DNA from: Gemmatimonadota bacterium | GTDB taxonomy: Bacteria; Gemmatimonadota; Gemmatimonadetes; Longimicrobiales; Longimicrobiaceae | Assembly: GCA_019348475.1 (NCBI GenBank) | Contig: JAHWJJ010000145.1 | Location: 1-9,617, forward strand | DNA length: 9,617 nt | Reading direction: 5' to 3' | Shown here: positions 1 to 5,451 of the stretch, piece after piece | Position numbering within the stretch: the stretch's first letter is position 1 | How the letters are laid out: the number at the start of each line of letters is the position of its first letter | The notes under the pieces: model-generated | Databases searched by the model: none | What the model was told of the DNA's origin: nothing | Seen by the model: only the letters and a program-made list of their open reading frames with translations | Translations under genes and position numbers: made by a program

Positions 1-834
1 GCCGCCAACGCCGCCAAGAACCCCGGCGAGCTGGCAGGCAACGGCGTGGACGACGACGGCAACGGGTACGTGGACGACGTCTACGGCTGGGACTTCGACG
101 GCAACGACAACAGCGTCTTCGACGGCACCAGCGACGACCACGGCACGCACGTGGCGGGCACCATCGGCGGCGTGGGCGGCAACGGCAAGGGCGTGGCCGG
201 CGTCTGCTGGAGCGTGAAGCTCTTCGGCGCCAAGTTCCTGGGCCGCAACGGCGGCACCACCGCCAACGCCGTCAAGTCCGTGGACTACATGACCGACCTG
301 AAGACCCGGCACGGCGTGAACCTGGTGGCCACCAACAACTCCTGGGGCGGCGGCGGCTACAGCCAGGCGCTGTACGACGCCATCGAGCGCGCCAACGCGG
401 CCGACATCCTCTTCGTGGCCGCCGCGGGCAACGGCGGCATGGACAGCGTGGGCGACAACAACGACGTCACCCCGCACTACCCGTCGTCCTACGCGAACAC
501 GAACATCATCGCGGTCGCCTCGATCACCAGCAGCGGCGCCAAGTCCGGCTTCTCCAACTACGGCCCGCTGAGCGTGGACGTGGGCGCGCCGGGCAGCGCC
601 ATCTACTCCACGGTGCCCAAGAGCTCCAAGGGGCAGATCGTCTCCGGCTACTCCAGCTACAGCGGAACCTCCATGGCCACCCCGCACGTGGCCGGCGCGG
701 TGGCGCTGTACGCGGCGTACAACGGCGGCACGGCCGCGACCATCAAGACCGCGATCCTGGGCACCTCGGTGCTCACGTCCTCGCTGAACGGCCTGGTCGT
801 GTCGAACGGGCGCCTGAACGTCAGCACCTTCTGA
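1..834 (+). CDS. Subtilisin-like serine protease (S8 family), 3' part
   Basis: The frame is open from base 1, so the start and the N-terminal signal or propeptide lie outside the window; 277 codons plus a TGA stop are visible. This is the C-terminal two thirds of a subtilase, an endopeptidase normally secreted. Seen: the NGVDDDGNGYVDDVYGWDF stretch typical of bacterial subtilases (visible residues 14-32); the catalytic His in DDHGTHVAGT (bases 139-141, visible residue 47); the oxyanion-hole Asn in VAAAGN (430-432, residue 144); and the nucleophile Ser in SGTSMATPHVAG (670-672, residue 224). The catalytic Asp (DTG motif) must lie just upstream. The protein ends about 53 residues after the active Ser, so there is no C-terminal PPC, P-domain or sorting extension. 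A GTG at 46 could be mistaken for a start, but the homologous motif begins before it. A strong terminator follows at 888, so this is the last gene of its transcript. Family call is very sure; substrate unknown. Confidence 0.95.
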   Translation, partial: AANAAKNPGELAGNGVDDDGNGYVDDVYGWDFDGNDNSVFDGTSDDHGTHVAGTIGGVGGNGKGVAGVCWSVKLFGAKFLGRNGGTTANAVKSVDYMTDLKTRHGVNLVATNNSWGGGGYSQALYDAIERANAADILFVAAAGNGGMDSVGDNNDVTPHYPSSYANTNIIAVASITSSGAKSGFSNYGPLSVDVGAPGSAIYSTVPKSSKGQIVSGYSSYSGTSMATPHVAGAVALYAAYNGGTAATIKTAILGTSVLTSSLNGLVVSNGRLNVSTF

Positions 835-887
835 CGCCACGCGCCCCCGGGCGGCAGCGCTCCCAAAGGGCGCCGCCGCACGGAATG

Positions 888-927
888 GAGAGCCCCGGCT
901 GCCAGCGGCAGCCGGGGCTCTCTTTTT
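888..927 (+). terminator. Rho-independent terminator after the protease
   Basis: A 16-base arm at 888-903 pairs perfectly with 907-922 across a three-base loop (AGC), and five T's follow at 923-927. Stem length, GC content and the T-run are all as expected of an intrinsic terminator. It lies 53 bases after the protease stop and separates that transcript from the kinase operon. Confidence 0.93.
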
Positions 928-947
928 CCCGTTCGCGATCTCCGCAT

Positions 948-967
948 CCTCCGCGCCCTCCGCGTGA
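948..967 (-). repeat. Short dispersed intergenic repeat, copy 1
   Basis: On the minus strand this reads TCACGCGGAGGGCGCGGAGG. It matches 19 of 20 bases of the sequence at 9583-9602 on the plus strand. Both copies are in intergenic DNA, outside any recognised gene. From memory, elements of this kind (repeating CGCGGAG units) are common between genes in several high-GC phyla; their function is not established. This copy begins 20 bases after the terminator T-run. Confidence 0.6.
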
Positions 968-1216
968 GACCCGAAGTAGAACGGGTCCGTGCACAGGCAG
1001 ACCGTCGGAGCGCAGGGGGCAGACGCGTCCCAGATCGTCCCACCCGCGCCCCCTCCATAGCCGCCCCAATCCACAAAATGCAGCAACCGCGCGGCTTTTG
1101 CAGGGCCGGTCGGGCTGGCATGCATCGTGTTGCGCGACGGGGGAGACGTGCCGTGTGCCGTACCCGCGTTCGGCGGATTGCGACGCAGTTTCTGGCCCCC
1201 GCACCCGCGCACTCCG

Positions 1217-2962
1217 ATGGACCTTTGCAGGCTCGCCCTCGCCATCCACCGCAGCCCCACGCAGCAGGCCGCGTTCGCCGAATTTACGCGCGTGCTGGGC
1301 GATGAGCTCCCGCTGCGCTGCGCGGTGTGGGTGGGGGAAGACCCCGCCCTGCGCCTTTGCGTGCACCCGGCGGACGCCGAGGTTCCCGACGAGCTGGGGA
1401 CCATGGCGCTGCACGTGGGCCGGCCCGAAGTGTTTCCCGTCGCGGCGCTCAGCCCCACCGCCGGCGCGCGCTACCCCGACGCCGAGGCCCTGCTCCTTCC
1501 CCTGGGGCACACGCACGCCGGGGCGCTGCTGCTGGTGGCGGACGCGGGCGCGTTTGGCGAAGACCTGGCGGCGTGGGACGAGGCGGCCGCCGCGCTGGGG
1601 CTGGCCGCCACCCGCGAGCGCCTGCTGCGCGAGGCCCGCGAAGAGCGCGAAAGCTACCGCAAGCGCGCGCAGGAGATGGAGGCGCTGGACGTGCTGGGGC
1701 TGGCGGCCAACCAGTCGCTGGATCCGCAGGAGGTGGTGTCGCTGGTCGCCCGCTTCGCGCGGACGCTGCTGGGCGCCCACTACTCCATGGTGCAGACGGT
1801 GGAAGAAGGCGCCCTGCGCAGCCCTGCGGCCGTGGGGCTGCACCCCACCCCCGTGCAGCCCGACGGCGACCCGTTCGCCCGCCGCGTGATCCACGCGCAG
1901 AAGCCGGTGGTGCTGGGGCAGGGCGGCGCGGAGATCACGCAAGACGCGTATCCCCTGCACCACGCCCAGGGAATGCAGGTGGGGCTGGGGGTGCCGCTCA
2001 CCATGTTCGGCGAAACCCTCGGCGCGCTGGTGGTGGGGTACCGCGACGCGTACCCGGTCACGGCGCGCGACACGCTGCTGGCGCTCACCCTGGCGCGGCA
2101 CGCGGCCGTGGCCATCAACAACGCCCGCCTGCACGCCGCGCTGGCCGACCGGTCCGAGGAGCTGCAGCGCGCCAACGAGGAGCTGCACCGCACCTCGCAG
2201 CTCAAGGAGCGCTTCTTCGCGGCGATGAGCCACGAGCTGCGCACCCCGGTCAACGGCATCCTGGGACGGCAGAACCTGGTGCTGGAGGGGATCAGCGGCC
2301 CCGTGCCGGCCGCCGTGCGCACGCAGCTGGAAAAGGCCAACGCCAGCGCGCGCACCCTGCTGCACCTGGTGGACGAGATCCTGGACTACGCCCGCCTGGA
2401 GGCCGGCAAGATGGCCGTGAACCTGCTGGACGTGCCCGTGGCCGGCGTGGTGGCGGAGGCGCTCGCCACCGTCGAGACGCAGGCGGCCGCGAAGGGGATC
2501 GCGCTGCAGGCCGACCTGGACCAGGCCACCGCGGCCGTGCGCACGGACCCCGACCGCACGCGGCAGATCGTCCTGAACCTGCTGTCCAACGCCGTCAAGT
2601 TCACCGAGCGGGGCGCCGTCACGGTTTCGGCCGCGCCGGTGGGCGACGCGGGGGGCGTGCGCTGGATGGAGCTGCGCGTCCGCGACACCGGCCCCGGCAT
2701 CGCCCGCGCGGACCAGGAGCGCATATTCCTGGAGTTCGAGCAGGTGGGCGGCACGCGGGGCGGCACCGGGCTGGGGCTGCCCATCTCGCGGCGGCTGGCG
2801 CTGCTGCTGGGCGGCGACCTGCGCGTGGAGAGCGAGCCCGGCGCCGGCTCCACCTTCATCCTGCGCCTTCCGCTGGCCGCTCCCCGGCCGGCGAGCCCGC
2901 CGCGGCCGCGCCGGGCGTCTTCTTCCACCCGTGACGACCTGCCCCATGCGCAAGCCACGTAA
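1217..2962 (+). CDS. Soluble GAF-domain sensor histidine kinase
   Basis: Predicted 581-residue cytoplasmic two-component sensor kinase; no membrane segment is seen. Order: a degenerate GAF-like region (about 1-130), a charged coiled coil (about 135-160), a clearer GAF domain (about 165-305), a second short coil with LHAALADRSEELQRANEELH, then the kinase core. The H-box AAMSHELRTPVNGILG holds the phospho-accepting His339. The ATP-binding domain has its N-box NLLSNAVKF (Asn454, Asn458), G1 box DTGPGI (Asp490) and G2 box GTGLGLPIS (from Gly516), so all catalytic motifs are intact. The final 25 or so residues are a Pro/Arg/Ser-rich tail. I chose ATG 1217 because protein-like sequence (MDLCRLALAIHRSP) begins there, although there is no clear Shine-Dalgarno; GTG 1127 would add 30 low-complexity residues. 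The stop overlaps the next gene, implying cotranscription. No receiver domain or response regulator is in the window, so its partner and signal are unknown. Confidence 0.92.
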   Translation: MDLCRLALAIHRSPTQQAAFAEFTRVLGDELPLRCAVWVGEDPALRLCVHPADAEVPDELGTMALHVGRPEVFPVAALSPTAGARYPDAEALLLPLGHTHAGALLLVADAGAFGEDLAAWDEAAAALGLAATRERLLREAREERESYRKRAQEMEALDVLGLAANQSLDPQEVVSLVARFARTLLGAHYSMVQTVEEGALRSPAAVGLHPTPVQPDGDPFARRVIHAQKPVVLGQGGAEITQDAYPLHHAQGMQVGLGVPLTMFGETLGALVVGYRDAYPVTARDTLLALTLARHAAVAINNARLHAALADRSEELQRANEELHRTSQLKERFFAAMSHELRTPVNGILGRQNLVLEGISGPVPAAVRTQLEKANASARTLLHLVDEILDYARLEAGKMAVNLLDVPVAGVVAEALATVETQAAAKGIALQADLDQATAAVRTDPDRTRQIVLNLLSNAVKFTERGAVTVSAAPVGDAGGVRWMELRVRDTGPGIARADQERIFLEFEQVGGTRGGTGLGLPISRRLALLLGGDLRVESEPGAGSTFILRLPLAAPRPASPPRPRRASSSTRDDLPHAQAT

Positions 2963-3482
2963 CCCTGCCGTTTTCCGGGTCATTTGCGGGCTGCCCGTCC
3001 TTTTCGCGGCGGCGTGCTCCGGCGGCCACGCGCCCCCGGCGCCTCCCCCCGCCGGGGGGCCCGAGCTCCGCACCCACGCCGCGCACACGCCGCTGGAGTG
3101 CGGCGAAGGCAGCGGCCAGACGGCCACGGCCGAGATCGGCGAGCAGGGCGGCACGGTGGCGGTGCGGGGCCACGCGCTCGCCGTGCCGGCCAACGCGGTG
3201 AGCACGCGCACGCCATTCACCCTCACCGAGGAGCGCGGGCCGTACGTGCGGGTGGAGGTGGGGCCGCACGGCACGCGCTTCGGACGCAACGCGACCCTCA
3301 CCCTGAGCTACGCCCGCTGCCCGGGCAATCCGGGGGCGGTCCGCCAGCTCACCATCCTGGAGGTGCGCTCCGGGACGGTGGACGTCATCCGCGCGCTCCC
3401 CAGCGTGGTCGACTCGGTAGCGCGCACGGTGAGCACCCCCGCGCTGGACCACCTGAGCGGGTACCTGATCGGCGGCAACTGA
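2946..3482 (+). CDS. Putative lipoprotein with ZU5-like domain
   Basis: Predicted 178-residue exported protein of unknown function. The N-terminus has basic residues (MRKPRNP), a hydrophobic run (VFRVICGLPVLFAAAC) and a Cys followed by SGG, consistent with a signal peptidase II lipoprotein signal. The lipobox is imperfect, with Ala rather than Leu at -3. A Pro-rich linker follows. The middle resembles ZU5-type beta domains: an IGEQGGTVAVRGHALAVPANAV stretch (the 'GGT...VPAGAV' pattern), then VEVGPHGTRF and ATLTLSYARC. The C-terminal part includes a TVDVIRALPSVVDSVARTVS strand-turn pattern and ends in LDHLSGYLIGGN. ATG 2946 is preferred over the in-frame GTG at 2931 because it starts directly at the signal peptide. 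The gene overlaps the kinase's last 17 bases, so the two are probably translationally coupled. ZU5-like assignment is by eye; binding partner unknown. Confidence 0.8.
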   Translation: MRKPRNPAVFRVICGLPVLFAAACSGGHAPPAPPPAGGPELRTHAAHTPLECGEGSGQTATAEIGEQGGTVAVRGHALAVPANAVSTRTPFTLTEERGPYVRVEVGPHGTRFGRNATLTLSYARCPGNPGAVRQLTILEVRSGTVDVIRALPSVVDSVARTVSTPALDHLSGYLIGGN

Positions 3483-3518
3483 CGGCGCGGCGATGCCGCG
3501 GAAAGCGGGACGAGAACG

Positions 3519-4586
3519 ATGGACGCGCAGAGGATCGCGGGCGAGGTGGAGGCGCTGGAGCGGGCCGCGGAGTGGGAGCCGGCCCGCGCCGCCTGCGCGC
3601 GCGCCTTCACCGCCGCCGCCGCCGCGGCCGACGTGCGCGAAATGGCGCGCGCCACCCGCGGCGCCGCGCGCATGCTGTGCAAGCTGGGGCTGCTGGACGA
3701 AGCCGAGGAGCAGGCGGAGCTGAGCCGCGAGATCGCGGCGCGCGCGGGGCTGGCGCTGGAGGCGGCGCGCGCGGTGAACATCCTGGGCAACATCCGCCAC
3801 GTGGCCGGCGGCCTTCACCAGGCGGCGGAGCTGTACGAAGAAGCGCTGGAGCAGGCGCGCCAGGTGCGCGACGACGAGCTGATCGGGCTGGCCTGCGCCA
3901 ACCTGGGGGTGGTCGCCAACATCCGGGGCGACCTGCGCGCCGCGTTCGCGTACTACCTGGAGAGCATCGCGGCGGCGGTACGCACCGGCGACGTGCAGGC
4001 GTCGGTGCTGGGATACAACAACCTGGGGCTGCTCGCCGCGGACCAGCGCGAATGGATGCAGGCGGACCTGCTCTTTCACCGGGCGCTGGAGCTGGCCGAG
4101 CAGGCGGACGAGACCACGGTCATCTCCACGCTGCTGCTGAACCGCGCCGAGCCGCTGATCCACGTGGGCGACCTGGAGCTTGCGGGGGAGGTGCTGGACC
4201 GCGCCGAAGCGATGGCCCAGGAGATCGAAAACGCCCGCGACCTGGCGGAAGTGGCGCGCTTTCGCGCCCTGCTGGCCCGCCGCCGCGGTGACGACGCCGA
4301 GGCCGCGCAGCAGCTGGGGCGCTCGCTGCTGCTGGCCACGCGCGGCGGCTTTCGCCTGGAGCGTGCGGAGGCGCTGGAGCAGCTCGCCCTGCTGCATTAC
4401 GACGCCGGCCGGATGGACGACGCGCGCGCACACGTGGCCGAGGCGTGCGCCGAGTTCTTTGCCGCCGGCGCCGCGCGCGACTGCCAGCGCCTGCGCGAGC
4501 TCGCCGCCGCCTGGTCCCCGGCCCCGGAGGAGGAGGATGCATCGGCGACCGTCCCCGCCGACCCCGGCGTCGCCGGCGCGGCGTAG
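3519..4586 (+). CDS. Tetratricopeptide-repeat (TPR) protein
   Basis: 355 residues, almost entirely helical repeats, with no signal peptide, membrane segment or enzymatic domain that I can see; probably a cytoplasmic protein-interaction scaffold. About seven TPR-like units can be read, at roughly residues 40-75, 80-115, 120-156, 160-196, 200-236, 240-276 and 280-317. Good examples are the units containing AVNILGNIRHVAGGLHQAAE and GYNNLGLLAADQREWMQADL, which show the A/G-spaced helix A and the closing Ala. The N-terminal 35 residues are Ala-rich, and the last 25 are acidic and Pro/Ala-rich, probably disordered. A weak Shine-Dalgarno-like GCGGGA (3505-3510) sits eight bases before ATG 3519. It starts 36 bases after the lipoprotein stop and is likely the third gene of the kinase operon. 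Architecture resembles MalT/Rap-type TPR arrays, but no specific role can be assigned. Confidence 0.88.
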   Translation: MDAQRIAGEVEALERAAEWEPARAACARAFTAAAAAADVREMARATRGAARMLCKLGLLDEAEEQAELSREIAARAGLALEAARAVNILGNIRHVAGGLHQAAELYEEALEQARQVRDDELIGLACANLGVVANIRGDLRAAFAYYLESIAAAVRTGDVQASVLGYNNLGLLAADQREWMQADLLFHRALELAEQADETTVISTLLLNRAEPLIHVGDLELAGEVLDRAEAMAQEIENARDLAEVARFRALLARRRGDDAEAAQQLGRSLLLATRGGFRLERAEALEQLALLHYDAGRMDDARAHVAEACAEFFAAGAARDCQRLRELAAAWSPAPEEEDASATVPADPGVAGAA

Positions 4587-4595
4587 AGCCGGCCG

Positions 4596-4614
4596 CGCCT
4601 CCCCTGGGGGGGCG
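4596..4614 (+). terminator. Weak candidate terminator hairpin after the TPR gene
   Basis: Bases 4596-4603 can pair with 4607-4614 (eight pairs, one of them G-U) around a three-base loop, 10 bases after the TPR stop. No T-run follows, so this is at best a weak or factor-assisted terminator. It lies at the boundary where base composition changes into the toxin-antitoxin module. Confidence 0.25.
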
Positions 4615-4675
4615 GTTGCGGGGTGGATGAGCGGCGAGGACCGATGTAGCTTGTTATGGGCGCATCCGTATCAAT

Positions 4676-4680
4676 CGAGG
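4676..4680 (+). promoter_or_regulatory. Shine-Dalgarno site of the DUF433 gene
   Basis: CGAGG lies seven bases before ATG 4688. It is the clearest ribosome binding site in the window and supports that ATG as the start. Confidence 0.6.
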
Positions 4681-4687
4681 CAAGCCG

Positions 4688-4909
4688 ATGAGACACAGCA
4701 GCGTCGTTCACACTGATCCAGAGATCCTTGGCGGCACCCCTGTGTTCATCGGAACGCGGGTCCCGCTGAAGAATCTCATCGATTATCTGCAGGGCGGACA
4801 TCCCCTGGATGATTTTCTCGATGATTTCCCTAGCGTCAGTCGCGATCAGGCCATTGCCGCGCTCCAGGAGGCCAGGCAAGCTTTGAGCGAGCGTGCGCGT
4901 GCTGCTTGA
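4688..4909 (+). CDS. DUF433 protein, probable antitoxin
   Basis: 73 residues, of normal length for DUF433. Seen: the family opening HTDPEILGGTPVFIGTRVPL (residues 8-27), then LIDYLQGGHPLDDFLDDFPSVSRDQAIAAL, the usual helical DNA-binding-like region in which 'GG.P.DDFL.DFP.V...QA..AL' is diagnostic. DUF433 proteins are known as small VapB-like partners encoded just before DUF5615 PIN-like proteins, and are proposed to bind and neutralise the toxin and to repress their own promoter. Here the stop overlaps the next start by 17 bases, fitting a coupled antitoxin-toxin pair. Its codon use is less GC-biased than its neighbours: bases 4741-4860, within this gene, are about 55% GC by hand count. Family call sure; antitoxin activity is inferred from family and context. 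Confidence 0.9.
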   Translation: MRHSSVVHTDPEILGGTPVFIGTRVPLKNLIDYLQGGHPLDDFLDDFPSVSRDQAIAALQEARQALSERARAA

Positions 4910-5219
4910 CGAGTGCACACCTCGCAAGCTCCGCCGGGATCTGCCGGAGCACGAGGTGCGCACCGTCGCGGAGATGGGATGGAGTGGAACCAGGAACGGC
5001 GCACTGCTTCGGCGGGCGGGCGCTGAGTTCGACGTGCTCCTGACCGTCGATTCCAATATGGAATTTCAGCAAAACCTGACGGATCTGCCGCTCGCGCTGG
5101 TCGTGCTCGTTGCCCACAGCAACGACGTCGACGTGCTGCGGCCCCTGATGCCGCAGGTGCGGGAGCTTCTGCCGGTCATCGAACGCGGTCGGTTGTACCG
5201 CATCGCGGTTCGCGACTGA
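4893..5219 (+). CDS. DUF5615 PIN-like protein, probable toxin
   Basis: 108 residues, normal for the family. Seen: the N-terminal MRVLLDECTPRKLRRDLPEH with the acidic pair Asp6-Glu7, the HEVRTVAEMGW strand-helix segment, the NGALLRRAGAEFDVLLTVDSNMEFQQNL core with Asp53, and a C-terminal helix ending LYRIAVRD. DUF5615 has a PIN-like nuclease fold in which clustered acidic residues would bind the metal; such proteins are thought to act as RNases in toxin-antitoxin pairs. The start is GTG 4893, chosen because MRVLLDE is the usual family opening; GTG 4899 would lose two residues. It overlaps the upstream DUF433 gene by 17 bases, and the pair forms a self-contained module. Fold call is strong; toxicity is inferred. 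Confidence 0.88.
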   Translation: MRVLLDECTPRKLRRDLPEHEVRTVAEMGWSGTRNGALLRRAGAEFDVLLTVDSNMEFQQNLTDLPLALVVLVAHSNDVDVLRPLMPQVRELLPVIERGRLYRIAVRD

Positions 5220-5353
5220 ACCAGCGCGCGGCGTGCGTGGGGGCGGTTTTCCACCGCCGGCTTCGTCGCTCCTGCGGCCGGACGCGACAACTCCTGGTTC
5301 ATCCCCACGGCATCCGCGGCCACCGGCCCGCCCGTCGCCTCCGGTTCCAGCGA

Positions 5354-5382
5354 TTGACCCCACACCTTTCCCGCGCTATCCT
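5354..5382 (+). promoter_or_regulatory. Sigma70-type promoter of the NRPS gene
   Basis: TTGACC at 5354-5359 and TATCCT at 5377-5382 are separated by exactly 17 bases. They match the consensus hexamers at five of six and four of six positions. Transcription would begin near 5389, leaving a leader of about 63 bases before ATG 5452. The site lies in the 232-base gap after the toxin gene, so the NRPS probably has its own promoter and is not simply read through from upstream. Confidence 0.6.
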
Positions 5383-5451
5383 CAGCAGTCCGACCCTCTG
5401 CCTCCGTAGCACCCTCCTCTCCGCGCCCATCCCGGCGCACAGATCCGCCAG

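Larger units (their letters stand above)
835..1216 (+). other. 382-base intergenic region without a supported gene
   Basis: Between the protease stop and the preferred kinase start I see the terminator (888-927), an intergenic repeat (948-967) and then about 250 bases without a convincing gene. The kinase frame is open upstream to a GTG at 1127, but the 30 extra residues (Pro-, Arg- and Gly-rich, RSFWPPHPRTP near the end) do not look like a folded domain. I read this part as the 5' untranslated and promoter region of the kinase operon. A TTGCAG at 1098-1103 is the only -35-like sequence I noticed, and it has no good -10 partner. Other short open frames here look like chance in high-GC DNA. 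Confidence 0.6.

Noticed and set aside
1014..1054. Inverted repeat AGGGGGC/GCCCCCT in the kinase upstream region
   Set aside because: Seven pairs across a 27-base loop in GC-rich DNA, not distinguishable from chance.
1098..1126. Possible kinase promoter: TTGCAG then TGCATC at 17-base spacing
   Set aside because: The -35 is fair, but TGCATC matches the -10 consensus at too few positions.
821..3301. Long minus-strand open frame of 826 codons opposite the kinase and lipoprotein
   Set aside because: Its translation is Arg/Gln/His/Gly-rich without recognisable domains and it runs antisense to well-supported genes; it is an artefact of high GC at third codon positions.
2856..4433. Minus-strand open frame opposite the TPR gene
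   Set aside because: Composition typical of a high-GC shadow frame; the plus strand has clear TPR periodicity.
4651..4674. Possible promoter TTGTTA ... TATCAA before the DUF433 gene
   Set aside because: The spacing is only 12 bases, too short for a sigma70 promoter, and it runs almost into the ribosome binding site.
5242..5258. Hairpin GGCGGT/ACCGCC after the toxin gene as a terminator
   Set aside because: Only six base pairs, the T's are in the loop, and no T-run follows.
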